This document shows, piece by piece, positions 1 through 9,396 of a stretch of 64,000 bases of DNA. Location: contig CAJQLE010000001.1 in NCBI GenBank assembly GCA_905479105.1, forward strand, positions 609,628 to 673,627, given 5' to 3'. The notes under the pieces are model-generated. The model ran no database searches. It worked only from the letters and a program-made list of their open reading frames with translations, and was not told where the DNA came from. Both the position numbers and the translations under genes were made by a program. The stretch's first letter is position 1. The number at the start of each line of letters is the position of its first letter. This DNA comes from an uncultured Flavobacteriales bacterium. GTDB lineage: Bacteria; Bacteroidota; Bacteroidia; Flavobacteriales_G; Salibacteraceae.

Positions 1-1265
1 CTACCCGATTGATAATGATCCCCCATCTCATAAAACCACTCCCCTTCTTCTAAACCATCAACATATTCTCCTTTGGTTACCACTTTACCTGAATCAGAAT
101 ATTCTATTAACCACCCATTTTCTTTACCATTTTTAAATGTTTCTTCCCGCATAAGTTGACCTGATTGATAAAACCATTTCCATTTATCATCAGGTTTTCC
201 TTTGCTAGAATACTTACCTCGTTGTTCAATCGCCCCATCAATAAAATAGTATATCCACTCACCGCTCCTATATCCTACTTCGTACGATCCCATTCCTTTT
301 AACTGCCCGTCAGGATAATAGTACTCGCGCCATTTACCCACTCTTAAACCTTTTTGATTCAACTTTCCTGATGCAACCAAATACGAATTTTTAAAAATTT
401 TTGCGCTATCAATTGTTCCATCTTCTGCAAACCATATGTGAGTTCCATGAGGTTTTTCCTTTCTATAAGTTCCTCTAAACCTTATTTGTCCATCACTATC
501 AGGATAAAACTTTTCCTCAACATCCAAATCATCTAACTCTTCTGCATCGGTTACTAATTGCCCTTTATCGTATTTCAACGTTTCGACCAAGACACCTTTT
601 GAAGTATATTCTTTCCAATACCCATTCTTTAAATTATCCTCGTATTTCCCCTCATTTTTAACAATCCTATTTTCATAAAACGCCTTCCATAAACCCTGTT
701 TATTACCCCTCTTATCCTTACGATTTATCTTTTGCTGCCTAACAAAAATTCCATTTTTATATTCAGTAATGGTTATTATATCGCCCTTCAGATTAAACTC
801 ATATTCATACCCATTTTCTGCACCATGTGAATAAGGTGTTTCTGTGTGAATTGTTCCATTTGTATAATATGAAAAAGCTAAACCTTCTTTTTTATCTGAT
901 ACATAAGGAGCTGAATAGATTAAAAAACCCTCATTGCTATATTTCTTAGTGATTCCTTTCCTTTTTCCGTCTTCATAAGAAATCTCTTCCGTAAGAATTC
1001 CATCAGAATTGTAAAATTTCCAAATACTATCGAGCTGGTGGCCTAATCTATTTCCTTCCGACTTTAAAATTCCGGTTTCAAAGTAATTTTTCCAATACCC
1101 TTCTGGTAATCCATTTTGTAAATTGCCTTCACTCGATAATTGTCCATTGTCGAAATAAAACTTATTGAATCCATCTGGGTTTGTTTTTTGAGCTGTGATT
1201 GATGAACACGAAAGTAGAGGGAAGATTATCCCTAGGAGAAGTCTGTATCTTATTTCTTTATGCAC
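1..1265 (-). CDS. MORN-repeat (YwqK-like) lipoprotein, partial at window edge
   Basis: At least 421 codons are open and the frame runs off the left edge of the window, so the C-terminus is missing. I translated this frame by hand from the GTG at 1263-1265. The N-terminus is basic, then hydrophobic, ending in LLSC, which fits a lipoprotein signal peptide. The rest is a long series of short repeats with recurring G-x-W and E-x-Y-x-x-G patterns, typical of MORN-2 or YwqK-type repeat proteins. In other bacteria such proteins are annotated as antitoxin-like, but the function of this family is poorly known and I infer only a surface-anchored repeat scaffold. No toxin gene is visible beside it. The GTG start is chosen because it gives the signal peptide; no good promoter box was found just upstream. 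Confidence 0.7.
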   Translation of the reverse strand, partial: MHKEIRYRLLLGIIFPLLSCSSITAQKTNPDGFNKFYFDNGQLSSEGNLQNGLPEGYWKNYFETGILKSEGNRLGHQLDSIWKFYNSDGILTEEISYEDGKRKGITKKYSNEGFLIYSAPYVSDKKEGLAFSYYTNGTIHTETPYSHGAENGYEYEFNLKGDIITITEYKNGIFVRQQKINRKDKRGNKQGLWKAFYENRIVKNEGKYEDNLKNGYWKEYTSKGVLVETLKYDKGQLVTDAEELDDLDVEEKFYPDSDGQIRFRGTYRKEKPHGTHIWFAEDGTIDSAKIFKNSYLVASGKLNQKGLRVGKWREYYYPDGQLKGMGSYEVGYRSGEWIYYFIDGAIEQRGKYSSKGKPDDKWKWFYQSGQLMREETFKNGKENGWLIEYSDSGKVVTKGEYVDGLEEGEWFYEMGDHYQSG

Positions 1266-1672
1266 TGAATAAAAAACAATAAAGTTTAAATAAATATAGT
1301 ATTACTATAAAGGCTGTTAGTTGTGTGGATAGAATTATTGAAAGTTATTAGGTTGATTGATTTATCATTTGAAGTTAACAGACTATAAACATCGAATGTA
1401 TTAAGTGTCAGTGGTTTTATAACCTTATTAACTTTAACCATTAATGACTATTAACTGTTAAATTGGTAACAAGTATTTTATTCATTTTATATTCTTTGAG
1501 TTAAGAAAGTTAGTTGATAGATTGAACAACTAATACTTGATTTAGTCAACGTCATTTTCTCTTAAAATTATAAACGAATTCTTAATTTTTTTTTCTCCTT
1601 AGTAATGAACAGAAATAAACAGGTTATCAAAAACCAAGAGCACCTTTAACTTTGCTTCAAATTGAAAACACG
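1266..1672. other. AT-rich intergenic region between divergent genes
   Basis: About 400 bases without a convincing gene. It is strongly AT-rich and contains an 8-base direct repeat, TATTAACT, at 1426-1433 and 1449-1456, within a patch of several TTAAC words (about 1376-1460). One DnaA-box-like word, TGTGGATAG, lies near 1324. At the right end there is a -7 promoter element for rpiB. I see no RNA gene, terminator hairpin or mobile-element end. It separates the divergent promoters of the MORN lipoprotein gene and rpiB. Confidence 0.5.
1647..1654 (+). promoter_or_regulatory. Bacteroidota -7 promoter element for rpiB
   Basis: TAACTTTG matches the TAnnTTTG -7 consensus of the Bacteroidota primary sigma factor and ends 18 bases before the rpiB ATG. 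No clear TTTG -33 element is seen at the usual 19-21 base spacing. The element overlaps the upstream in-frame TTG at 1652, which argues that this TTG is not the start codon. Confidence 0.55.
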
Positions 1673-2104
1673 ATGAAAGTAGCAATTGCTTGTGACCACG
1701 CGGGATATGAATTGAAAGATTATATAAAGAATAACCTAAAGCAGCAAAATATAGAAGTTGTAGATTATGGAACTAATGGGCCAGATAGTGTTGATTATCC
1801 ATATTTTGGGCATAAAGTTTCTCTTGATGTAGAATCATTAAAGGTTGATTTTGGAATACTTATATGCGGCACAGCTAATGGCATGGCAATGACGGCTAAT
1901 AAGCACAAAGGCGTGCGCTGCGGATTATGTTGGACGCCAGAAATAGCCTCTTTAACAAAGCAGCATAATAACGCCAACGTAATTGCACTTCCTGCTCGTT
2001 TTATATCCAAAGAAGAAGGATGGAAAATTACGGAGGCCTATATGAATGCAGAATTTGAAGGAGGAAGACATCAAAATAGAATTGATAAAATGCATTGTGC
2101 TTAA
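1673..2104 (+). CDS. rpiB: Ribose-5-phosphate isomerase B
   Basis: Interconverts ribose 5-phosphate and ribulose 5-phosphate in the cytosolic non-oxidative pentose phosphate pathway. The 143-residue protein begins MKVAIACDHAGYELK, the nucleotide-binding-like N-terminal motif of the RpiB/LacAB family (usually SDHAG; here CDHAG). The catalytic cysteine segment is seen as ICGTANGM, with C65 as the likely catalytic base, followed by ANKHKGVRCGLCW. The ATG at 1673 is preferred over the in-frame TTG at 1652, because that TTG lies within the -7 promoter element and family members start at MKVA or MKIA. The stop is immediately followed by the GTG of the next gene, so the two are probably co-transcribed and translationally coupled. 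Confidence 0.93.
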   Translation: MKVAIACDHAGYELKDYIKNNLKQQNIEVVDYGTNGPDSVDYPYFGHKVSLDVESLKVDFGILICGTANGMAMTANKHKGVRCGLCWTPEIASLTKQHNNANVIALPARFISKEEGWKITEAYMNAEFEGGRHQNRIDKMHCA

Positions 2105-3040
2105 GTGATATCTAAATTAGATATTCAGCAAGCGTCTTCTCGAGTGAGAGGAATCAGCGTTAAAACACCATTAATAGGAAATACCTTTCTTAATGATCTA
2201 TGGGATTGTGAGGTTCTTTTAAAATGTGAGCAGTTTCAATCTATCGGTGCTTTTAAAATAAGAGGGGCCGCCAATTTTGCGTTGCAATTGAAACCAGAAG
2301 AGTTGAGTAGAGGATTAGTTACTCATAGTTCGGGTAATCACGCTCAGGCGGTTTCATATATGGCTTATATAATGAAGGTTAAAGCCGTCATTGTTATGCC
2401 TAAAAACTCAAACCAACAAAAAATTAAAAACGCTCGAAAGTGGGGTGCTGAAATAGTTTTATGCGAACCGACAATCGAGTCAAGAATTGAGACCGCGAAT
2501 GCTATTGCCAAAGAAAGTGGATGTATAATGATTCCACCTTTTGACCATGAATGGATCGTGGCTGGTCAGTCTACAGCAGCGATGGAAATAATAGCGGAGC
2601 ATAATGACTTAGATTATATAATTACCCCTCTAGGTGGAGGTGGATTGCTTGCGGGAACAAGTTTATCAGCACGATATTTTTCTCCTAACACAAAAGTGAT
2701 TGGCGCTGAACCAGAAGAAGCTGCTGATGGCTATGAAGGTTTTAGTTCAGATGAAAGAGTGACAACCGTGAATGCAAATACAGTTGCTGATGGTTTACGC
2801 ACTACGGTCGGAGAGATACCTTTTGAAATTATAAAGAGTAATATCCATGATATTTGGCTGGCACAGGAAGATCAAATTGTGGAGTGGATGTATAGGTTTT
2901 GGAATGAAACGAAGATGATTGTAGAACCGTCATGCGTTGTTCCTTTGGTTGCAATGCACGCCCAAAAAGAAAAATTAAAAGGCAAAAAAATAGCGGTAAT
3001 TATTACTGGCGGAAACGTTGATTTTAATGCACTTCCTTAG
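2105..3040 (+). CDS. PLP-dependent threonine dehydratase / serine racemase-like enzyme
   Basis: A fold-type II pyridoxal-phosphate enzyme of 311 residues. The PLP-binding lysine is K51 in SIGAFKIRGA; the SSGNHAQAV substrate loop and the tetraglycine phosphate-binding loop GGGGLLAG are present. There is no C-terminal ACT regulatory domain, so it resembles catabolic threonine ammonia-lyase or serine racemase rather than biosynthetic IlvA. I cannot tell dehydratase from racemase activity from sequence alone. The GTG start directly abuts the rpiB stop codon, indicating translational coupling. Its stop codon overlaps that of the convergent DUF4837 gene by 4 bases (TTAG). Confidence 0.85.
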   Translation: MISKLDIQQASSRVRGISVKTPLIGNTFLNDLWDCEVLLKCEQFQSIGAFKIRGAANFALQLKPEELSRGLVTHSSGNHAQAVSYMAYIMKVKAVIVMPKNSNQQKIKNARKWGAEIVLCEPTIESRIETANAIAKESGCIMIPPFDHEWIVAGQSTAAMEIIAEHNDLDYIITPLGGGGLLAGTSLSARYFSPNTKVIGAEPEEAADGYEGFSSDERVTTVNANTVADGLRTTVGEIPFEIIKSNIHDIWLAQEDQIVEWMYRFWNETKMIVEPSCVVPLVAMHAQKEKLKGKKIAVIITGGNVDFNALP

Positions 3041-4047
3041 TCTAAAACCACCACACTTTTGGCGATAGCCTCCACTTCACGTATTAAAGGAGCTTTGTCA
3101 AATTGAGGAGCGTAAGCATATCCCTCGACCATATATTGCATCCCATTGTTAGGATTGTAAAATGCCAGCGCATAGAAAGGACCACCCATAAAATAGCCTT
3201 CCATTCTCCATAAACCTCTTATCTCTTTAGCTGTTTGATCATTAAATATAATGAGCTTTGATTTGGGTAAAATGAAGCGATCGCTAACGCTCATGTAACT
3301 GTTTTGAGGCCCTTCAACATATTTTTTATTGACTTCACTTTTCCAGGCTAATAGACTCGAATCAGAAAAATCAGCAGTGTCTCGATAAGGACGCTTATAG
3401 ATCAAAAACCCTTGACTTATAGTATGTTGATATCCTCCTAAAGGTTTTGATTGATCAAGTCGAAGCCAAAGAAATTCAGTTTCATCAACGGCCACTTGAA
3501 ATTTATCCTGAATGGTTAGGTTAAGTCCGGTTTTTTCAAGAATGGTTTTATTTAGTGACTCGCTTCCAAAGGCTTTATTTCGTTCGATTAACCGATCAAT
3601 TTCTGCTTGATGAAAAAGCTGCATTATATCCTTAATACGTGACTTTAATACTGAGGGCAGTTCTTCTAAAGTCTGAATGCTGATCACGATATAAAGTTGT
3701 TGGCGCGAGTATACATCCCGCCTTACCTTAACCGCTGTTTTTTGGTCAGTGTGAACTTCAACTTTTAATATATTTCTGTGGGTTTTAAAGAAATCATTGA
3801 AACCACTTTCTTTAATCTCTATGCGCTTCAGTAAAAGCTCATCTTGAGGTAGCCCATACATCAATTGATCCATTGAAACGCTTAATGTATCACCGGTGCT
3901 TGTTTTCCAAACGCCATCAGGAGCAACCACAGCAACCTCACCTTTGGAACCCGTATTTCGCGGAAGCAAGTCTTTTCTGCTGGCCTCACCGCAACTAATG
4001 CTGGCAATAGTTAAACATGAGATTAGAACGAGTGATGATTGTCTCAT
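3037..4047 (-). CDS. DUF4837 family lipoprotein
   Basis: A 336-residue predicted lipoprotein. The N-terminus [12 protein letters not shown] leads into a lipobox ending in SISC, then a segment with [17 protein letters not shown] and FKTHRNIL, patterns I recognise from the Bacteroidota family DUF4837. Function is unknown. Its ATG overlaps the stop of the upstream lytic transglycosylase gene by 4 bases, so the two are translationally coupled, which suggests a role in envelope or murein homeostasis. This is inference from context only. Confidence 0.8.
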   Translation of the reverse strand: MRQSSLVLISCLTIASISCGEASRKDLLPRNTGSKGEVAVVAPDGVWKTSTGDTLSVSMDQLMYGLPQDELLLKRIEIKESGFNDFFKTHRNILKVEVHTDQKTAVKVRRDVYSRQQLYIVISIQTLEELPSVLKSRIKDIMQLFHQAEIDRLIERNKAFGSESLNKTILEKTGLNLTIQDKFQVAVDETEFLWLRLDQSKPLGGYQHTISQGFLIYKRPYRDTADFSDSSLLAWKSEVNKKYVEGPQNSYMSVSDRFILPKSKLIIFNDQTAKEIRGLWRMEGYFMGGPFYALAFYNPNNGMQYMVEGYAYAPQFDKAPLIREVEAIAKSVVVLD

Positions 4048-5513
4048 ACTTTACCTACAACGATTTTTTGTCCTGGTTTCATATTATTAAAGTTCAGCTG
4101 ATTGTTCCAACTTTTCAAATCATCCACCGAGATACCTTTTGATTTTGCAATGTCCCATAAAGTATCTCCAGGTCTGATACTGTAATAGACATTGTTTCCG
4201 CTTTGAACTGTTTTCATCGGTTGAGGAGCGGCAGGTTTTGGGCTACTTACTTGATCAGCGTATAAAGTTAGCTTTTGTCCGGGTTTCAAGTTTGTTCCGG
4301 ACAGTCCGTTCCAATATTGAATTTGACGCACCGAACAACCATATCGCGAAGCTATTTTACCCAAGAAGTCTCCAGATCTAACGGTATAATAGATAACATC
4401 TTTAGGTACCTCAGTAACCGTGGTTGATTCTTTTTCTTTGGCTTTAGTCAGAAGAGCAACTAGGGTGTCTTCATTGGAAACCCAAAGAGCCGCTTTCTCT
4501 TTTGGTAAATAAAGTGCTTTATAATCGTCATATCCAGGCACCATATTTAAACGATAGACAGGGTTTAAATCTTGTATAGTTTTTTCATCAATTTCGAGAA
4601 TTGAAGCAAGGTCTTGGAAGGATGTTTTCTGATGAATATGCACACTATCTATCTCGAATGAATAATATGGGGTGGGTGTAGCAGTTATGAAATGATCATC
4701 ATGATAAGCGAACAAATAATTGACGGCAATGAAGGCAGGAACGTAGCCCCGTGTTTCTCTGGGCAAAAAGGGATAAATATCCCAATAGTTGTTTTTTCCT
4801 CCGCTTCTTCTAATTGCTCTAGCCACCCGCCCTTCTCCGCAGTTGTAAGCTGCTAACGCTAAGTTCCAATCGCCAAACATATTGTATAAATAGGATAAAT
4901 ATTTTGCGGCAGCCTCCGTGGATTTGATTGGATCGCTGCGTTCATCAACATAGGAGTTTATGTCTAACCCGAAGTTTTTGCCAGTTCCATACATAAACTG
5001 CCAAAGTCCTGTAGCTCCTGCCCTACTGCGTGCTTTTGGATCTAAGGCTGACTCAACAACGGCCAAATATTTAAGCTCTAAAGGCAGGTTGTATTTATCT
5101 AAAACCTCTTCGAATAGTGGAAAGTATTGTTCGGACCTACCAAGACATTTTGAACTCAACTCTCTTCGTTTTGATACATAGAGGTGAATAAACGCCTCTA
5201 TTGTGGTGTTATAATTAAGATCAAAGGGAGTTTTTGCGTCTAGCTCAGCCAGCCTAGACTGATACATTTCGCCACTAAAAACAGGAAGGCTGTCTGTGAG
5301 CTTTAGATCGTCAAGTGATGTATAATCATTTAAGAGTGGCAACAAAGACTCATGATAGCAATAGATAGCACTATCTATTCTCGCAGCCAAGGGCACATCG
5401 GTTAATACTAAAGAGGAATCCTTAGTGTCTATCACAACACTGTCTGGCGAAATGGGTGCAGCATTATTGGTAAATGCTTGGCCTAAAAAAAGGAGGGTTA
5501 AAATTAACCTCAT
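4044..5513 (-). CDS. LysM-containing lytic transglycosylase (MltD-like)
   Basis: Cleaves the glycan backbone of peptidoglycan in the periplasm. The 489-residue protein has a signal peptide, an SLT goose-lysozyme-like domain at about residues 110-260 (catalytic Glu in [10 protein letters not shown], then [11 protein letters not shown] and [10 protein letters not shown]), a degenerate LysM-like stretch (about 305-350), and two clear C-terminal LysM modules ([14 protein letters not shown] and [14 protein letters not shown]) that bind peptidoglycan. This is the MltD arrangement. It is followed by the coupled DUF4837 lipoprotein gene. A near-match -7 element (CATCTTTG, 5547-5554) lies upstream. 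Confidence 0.92.
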   Translation of the reverse strand: MRLILTLLFLGQAFTNNAAPISPDSVVIDTKDSSLVLTDVPLAARIDSAIYCYHESLLPLLNDYTSLDDLKLTDSLPVFSGEMYQSRLAELDAKTPFDLNYNTTIEAFIHLYVSKRRELSSKCLGRSEQYFPLFEEVLDKYNLPLELKYLAVVESALDPKARSRAGATGLWQFMYGTGKNFGLDINSYVDERSDPIKSTEAAAKYLSYLYNMFGDWNLALAAYNCGEGRVARAIRRSGGKNNYWDIYPFLPRETRGYVPAFIAVNYLFAYHDDHFITATPTPYYSFEIDSVHIHQKTSFQDLASILEIDEKTIQDLNPVYRLNMVPGYDDYKALYLPKEKAALWVSNEDTLVALLTKAKEKESTTVTEVPKDVIYYTVRSGDFLGKIASRYGCSVRQIQYWNGLSGTNLKPGQKLTLYADQVSSPKPAAPQPMKTVQSGNNVYYSIRPGDTLWDIAKSKGISVDDLKSWNNQLNFNNMKPGQKIVVGKV

Positions 5514-5627
5514 GTGTTAAAGTCGGATTATTGAGTGGTTATACAGCAAAGATGAATCGAATCAAAGGATTATGCAGACAACGCAAAGAGCCTTATTAAC
5601 GAAAAATTGTTAAAGTGTTGCTTAGAC

Positions 5628-7046
5628 TTATATTAACGAAGCCGCAGCGAATAAAGTTTTTTCGTCAAAAGATTTTCCAAGGAATTGAAAGCCTAAGGGT
5701 AAACCCTCATCAGTCATCCCCATTGGAACTGAAATAGCTGGGTTGCCAGCTAAATTCGCCTGAACGGTAAAAATATCCTCAAGATATAACGCAATAGGAT
5801 CATTGGCTTTTTCACCAATTTTAAAAGCTGGGTGCGGTGTTGTTGGGCTGATAAGAAAGTCTGCTTTTGATAAAATATCATCAGTAGCGTCTTTGATCAA
5901 GCGCCTTACTTTTTGACCTTTGCTGTAATAAGCATCGTAATATCCAGTGCTCAATACGAATGTTCCCAGCATTATTCTTCGTTTCACTTCAGGCCCGAAG
6001 CCTTCCGTTCTACTGTTGAAGTATGTACTTGGAATATCTTCTGAAGCTTCGCTTCTCGCGCCATAATGAACACCATCATATCTACCCAAGTTAGAGGATG
6101 CTTCAGCGGTTGTGAGCACATAATAGCACGGTACGAGTTGCTCTAAATAAGGAAAGGATGTGCTGATTACTTTATGACCAGCAGCTTTTAGGGCGTCTAT
6201 TTTCTCAAGAAAAAGCGTTTTTGTTTTTGGGTGAAGTCCGGGGCTATTTATAACCTCTTCGTAATATGCAAAGGTGAATTTTGATTGACCAGATCGCTCT
6301 TTGTGAATAGGCTTTATAGAGCTTGTAGAATCCAGTACATCTTTTCCGGCCATTATTTTATAGAGCAATTCAGAATCGTCCACTGATTTTGTGAATGGCC
6401 CAATTTGATCAAAGCTTGATGCAAAAGCAATTAATCCATATCGAGAAATTCTTCCGTAGGTTGGCTTTAACCCGACTAAGCCTGTAAAGGATGCTGGTTG
6501 ACGAATTGACCCACCGGTATCCGAGCCTAAACTTGCCATACATAATCCAGCAGCAACACTTGCAGCGGACCCACCAGAAGACCCACCAGGAACTAATGAT
6601 GGATCAATGGGGTTTTTGACCACACCGTATGCAGAATTTTCATTCGAGCTTCCCATTGCAAACTCATCGCAGTTGAGTCTGCCGATGATAATTGCGTCTT
6701 GGTCAATTAAACGCTGAACTGCAGTGGCGGTGTAAAGAGATTTAAACCCTTCTAAAATCTTAGACGAAGCGCCTACGTGATGATTTTTATAACAGAGGTT
6801 GTCTTTTAGTCCGATAATGGCTCCTACTAGCTCTCCAATGGTTTCTCCTGAAGCAATTTTTTGATCGAGTGAAGCTGCTGTTGCTCGCGCTGACTCGGAA
6901 AACACTTCTAAAAATGCATTGTATTTATCCTCTTCCTCCGCTCTTTTCAAATACAGCTCAACTAAGTCGCTGGCCGAGATCTTTTTAGAAATGAGGTCTT
7001 CTCTTACCGAAGCGAGGTTTACGAAAGAATAATCACTTAGAGCCAA
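5628..7046 (-). CDS. gatA: Asp-tRNA(Asn)/Glu-tRNA(Gln) amidotransferase subunit A
   Basis: The glutaminase subunit of GatCAB, which releases ammonia from glutamine and passes it to GatB to convert misacylated Glu-tRNA(Gln) or Asp-tRNA(Asn). The 472-residue length is normal. The amidase signature is intact: GLKDNLCYK supplies the catalytic lysine, GGSSGGSAASVAAG is the Ser/Gly-rich motif, and GSDTGGSIRQPA carries the nucleophile. It lies 12 bases after tatA, with gatC upstream; gatB is not in the window. GatCAB implies that this organism makes Gln-tRNA and/or Asn-tRNA indirectly, consistent with gltX at 27-28.5 kb. Confidence 0.95.
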   Translation of the reverse strand: MALSDYSFVNLASVREDLISKKISASDLVELYLKRAEEEDKYNAFLEVFSESARATAASLDQKIASGETIGELVGAIIGLKDNLCYKNHHVGASSKILEGFKSLYTATAVQRLIDQDAIIIGRLNCDEFAMGSSNENSAYGVVKNPIDPSLVPGGSSGGSAASVAAGLCMASLGSDTGGSIRQPASFTGLVGLKPTYGRISRYGLIAFASSFDQIGPFTKSVDDSELLYKIMAGKDVLDSTSSIKPIHKERSGQSKFTFAYYEEVINSPGLHPKTKTLFLEKIDALKAAGHKVISTSFPYLEQLVPCYYVLTTAEASSNLGRYDGVHYGARSEASEDIPSTYFNSRTEGFGPEVKRRIMLGTFVLSTGYYDAYYSKGQKVRRLIKDATDDILSKADFLISPTTPHPAFKIGEKANDPIALYLEDIFTVQANLAGNPAISVPMGMTDEGLPLGFQFLGKSFDEKTLFAAASLI

Positions 7047-7058
7047 ATCTGTGAATTG

Positions 7059-7220
7059 TTAGTTCTTAGTGCTGTCGTTGTTGTCGTCTTCCTTAGTGGC
7101 GTCTTTAAACTCCTTCATACCTTTTCCAATTCCTTTCATTAGCTCAGGAATTTTTTTACCACCGAAAAGAAGAACTAGAACGAGTAGAACTATTATTATC
7201 TGCGTTACTGAAGGTGCCAT
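7059..7220 (-). CDS. tatA: Twin-arginine translocase TatA/TatE family protein
   Basis: A 53-residue protein translated directly from the bases. It starts [10 protein letters not shown], has one hydrophobic helix (about residues 6-20), the short hinge [16 protein letters not shown] with the conserved F-G-x-x-K-x-P pattern, an amphipathic helix and an acidic tail (KEDDNND). This is the minimal TatA layout; TatA oligomerises to form the pore for folded Tat substrates. It sits between gatC and gatA. TACCTTCG at 7243-7250 on the minus strand could be a -7 element for it. Confidence 0.88.
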   Translation of the reverse strand: MAPSVTQIIIVLLVLVLLFGGKKIPELMKGIGKGMKEFKDATKEDDNNDSTKN

Positions 7221-7282
7221 TGTTTTATTTTATTTAAGAACACGAAGGTAAAAAAAGGAGAATGGGAGTAAGCGTGATGAGC

Positions 7283-7573
7283 TTACTTATCTAAAACTTT
7301 AGGAACTTTAAAATAATCACTGTCTTTTGACGGTGCATTACTCAATGCTTCGGCTTGTGAAAGCTCGGCACCAACAGCGTCCTTTCTTAATTCAAGGGGC
7401 TCGTTGGTCATATAAATTAATGGTTCAACGCCATCAGTATTTACACTGTTCAGCGTGTCGACAAAAGCGATCATTTTTTCAAGATCACCTTTCATTTTAT
7501 CACGCTGCTCACCATCAAAGTTTAAGCGTGATAAATCTGCCAACTTTTCAATCATTTTATCGGTTATTTCCAT
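7283..7573 (-). CDS. gatC: Asp-tRNA(Asn)/Glu-tRNA(Gln) amidotransferase subunit C
   Basis: The small stabilising subunit that wraps the GatA-GatB interface. The 96 residues are typical in length, with the family pattern I-x-K-L-A-x-L-S-R-L near the N-terminus, the central VEPL motif and a C-terminal region ending FKVPKVLDK, which matches GatC ends. Its start overlaps the 3' end of plsC by 17 bases, so it is coupled to that gene; tatA and gatA follow. Confidence 0.93.
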   Translation of the reverse strand: MEITDKMIEKLADLSRLNFDGEQRDKMKGDLEKMIAFVDTLNSVNTDGVEPLIYMTNEPLELRKDAVGAELSQAEALSNAPSKDSDYFKVPKVLDK

Positions 7574-8312
7574 AGAGCTCTTTCAGTGGTTTTTCGATGA
7601 TGGCAAAAGTATCATTTCGCATTTGATTTACTCCTGATTCAGCATAGTCAGCCGGGTACAGCGCTGGGTGAATGATAACGCGTGAAGGTCCGGGGCCGCC
7701 CATTCTTTTCAATGCGGGCCCAGCCTGAAGGCGCTGGATGTTCGTCATGAAAGTAACAGGCACAATAGGCACATTCTTTTCCAGGGCCAACTTGAAGGCC
7801 CCATTTTTAAAGTTTTTGAGCATTGGAGCGTTTGGAGGAATAGTTCCTTCAGGGAAAATAACGATGTTATGACCTAAGTCTAGCTCGTCTTTAGATCGTT
7901 CGTAAGCGCTATGAGCGCCAGAAATACTTCCTCTATCTACGGAGATATTCATCCCTTTTGAGAAGAAAATGTGAAAAAGAGGCCAATTGTTCAGCTCCAT
8001 TTTCCCCATAAAAATGAAATAACCTTTAAACGTTCGATACATCGTAATGATGTCGAGGTATGATGAGTGGTTAGGACAAATAATAAATGGTGCTTTTGGA
8101 AGAGCTTCTTTTTGCTCAATCTTCATCCAAATGCCTGGAACGGAGATTAGCCACCACGCCCAAGTTTGCATAATCTTAAATGCCTTAGGCCAGCGCTCGG
8201 CTTTGCTTAACGCCCAGTTCAGTAAAGGGTACAACAAGATCAAGGTGGATACGAAAAACAGGAAGAACCATATTTTCCATAAAACTCGAAAAGGTTGTAG
8301 TAGGTAATACAT
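7557..8312 (-). CDS. plsC: 1-acyl-sn-glycerol-3-phosphate acyltransferase
   Basis: Transfers a second acyl chain onto lysophosphatidic acid to make phosphatidic acid at the inner membrane. The 251-residue protein has an N-terminal membrane segment (about residues 10-32) and the acyltransferase motifs: NHSSYLD (the NHx4D catalytic block I), and FPEGTIPPN (block III). A homologous lipid acyltransferase of different specificity is possible. It heads the plsC-gatC-tatA-gatA unit, and a -7 element lies 5 bases upstream of its ATG. Confidence 0.9.
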   Translation of the reverse strand: MYYLLQPFRVLWKIWFFLFFVSTLILLYPLLNWALSKAERWPKAFKIMQTWAWWLISVPGIWMKIEQKEALPKAPFIICPNHSSYLDIITMYRTFKGYFIFMGKMELNNWPLFHIFFSKGMNISVDRGSISGAHSAYERSKDELDLGHNIVIFPEGTIPPNAPMLKNFKNGAFKLALEKNVPIVPVTFMTNIQRLQAGPALKRMGGPGPSRVIIHPALYPADYAESGVNQMRNDTFAIIEKPLKELYGNNR

Positions 8313-8317
8313 CTTGG

Positions 8318-8325
8318 CAAATGTA
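8318..8325 (-). promoter_or_regulatory. -7 promoter element for plsC operon
   Basis: TACATTTG on the minus strand matches TAnnTTTG and ends only 5 bases before the plsC ATG at 8312. If initiation occurs at the usual distance, the transcript would be leaderless or nearly so. No -33 TTTG at the expected spacing is visible. Confidence 0.45.
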
Positions 8326-8404
8326 AGTTGAATTAAAGCTGTGTATGTTAAGAATCGTAGAGTAGAGTTATTGAAGATAAATCGCGCTATCAGTCATTCT
8401 CTTA

Positions 8405-8412
8405 TACTTTTG
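8405..8412 (+). promoter_or_regulatory. -7 promoter element for trpS
   Basis: TACTTTTG matches the TAnnTTTG consensus and lies 15 bases before the trpS ATG at 8428. It supports that ATG over any of the upstream in-frame starts back to 8341. A -33 element at normal spacing is not evident. Confidence 0.5.
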
Positions 8413-8427
8413 ACGAAATTTATTTTC

Positions 8428-9396
8428 ATGTCTAGAATCCTTACAGGTATACAAGCAACGGGCGTTCCTCATCTTGGAAACATTTTAGGTGCAATTGAAC
8501 CAGCTATAAGTACCTCGAAAGACCCAAAGAACGAGGCGTTTCTATTTATTGCTAATATGCATTCACTTACAGCCATTAAGGACGCTGAATTGCTTAAAGA
8601 AAACACATATGGAGTCGCTGCTGCTTGGTTGGCATTCGGTCTGGACACAGAGAAAAACACGTTTTATAGGCAAAGTGATATTCCTGAAGTAACAGAGTTG
8701 ATGTGGTATCTAAATTGTGTCACCCCTTTTCCTATGCTGGCAAATGCGCATAGTTTTAAGGATAAAAGTGAAAATTTGAGTGATGTTAATGCTGGGCTTT
8801 TTACCTATCCAGTGTTGATGGCGGCCGACATTTTGCTATACGATGCGAACTACGTTCCGGTTGGAAAGGACCAGAAGCAACATCTCGAAATGACGCGTGA
8901 TATGGCGGGCGCTTTTCATTCCCAATTTCAGGAAACATTTGTTTTACCAGAAGCCACTTTTGATGAGCGTGTTATGATAGTGCCGGGCACAGATGGAAGA
9001 AAAATGAGCAAGAGCTACAATAATTTCATCAACATATTCTTACCAGAAAAGCAATTGAAGAAGCAAGTAATGAGTGTTTTAACTGACAGCACACCTTTGG
9101 AGGAGCCAAAGAATCCAGATACATGCAACGTGTTTTCGCTGTATAAGCTGTTGGCACCGAATGACTTGGTTGTAAAAATGAGGAAGAATTATTTGGGAGG
9201 AAACTATGGTTATGGCCATGCGAAGACGGCTTTGTTTGAGCAGATCATGGAAAGGTTTTCTAATCAAAGAGAAGATTATACGCGCTTTATGTCTGACCAA
9301 GCAGAGCTTGATAATGAGCTCAGAAAAGGAGCTGACAAAGCAAGGGTTGTTGCCTCAGCTACTCTTGGACGAGTGCGGTCTGCTTTAGGTTATTAA
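8428..9396 (+). CDS. trpS: Tryptophanyl-tRNA synthetase
   Basis: A class I aminoacyl-tRNA synthetase charging tRNA(Trp). The 322-residue protein starts MSRILTGIQATGVPHLGN, where PHLGN is the HIGH-type signature, and carries KMSKS at GRKMSKSYNN. Length fits bacterial TrpRS. The open frame extends upstream to 8341, but the -7 element and family alignment place the start at 8428. The stop TAA overlaps that of the convergent amidohydrolase gene in the 4-base palindrome TTAA. Confidence 0.95.
   Translation: MSRILTGIQATGVPHLGNILGAIEPAISTSKDPKNEAFLFIANMHSLTAIKDAELLKENTYGVAAAWLAFGLDTEKNTFYRQSDIPEVTELMWYLNCVTPFPMLANAHSFKDKSENLSDVNAGLFTYPVLMAADILLYDANYVPVGKDQKQHLEMTRDMAGAFHSQFQETFVLPEATFDERVMIVPGTDGRKMSKSYNNFINIFLPEKQLKKQVMSVLTDSTPLEEPKNPDTCNVFSLYKLLAPNDLVVKMRKNYLGGNYGYGHAKTALFEQIMERFSNQREDYTRFMSDQAELDNELRKGADKARVVASATLGRVRSALGY

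Noticed and set aside
1322-1332. DnaA-box-like word TGTGGATAG in the AT-rich gap
   Set aside because: Only one copy with a mismatch, and no dnaA or dnaN nearby; not enough for an origin.
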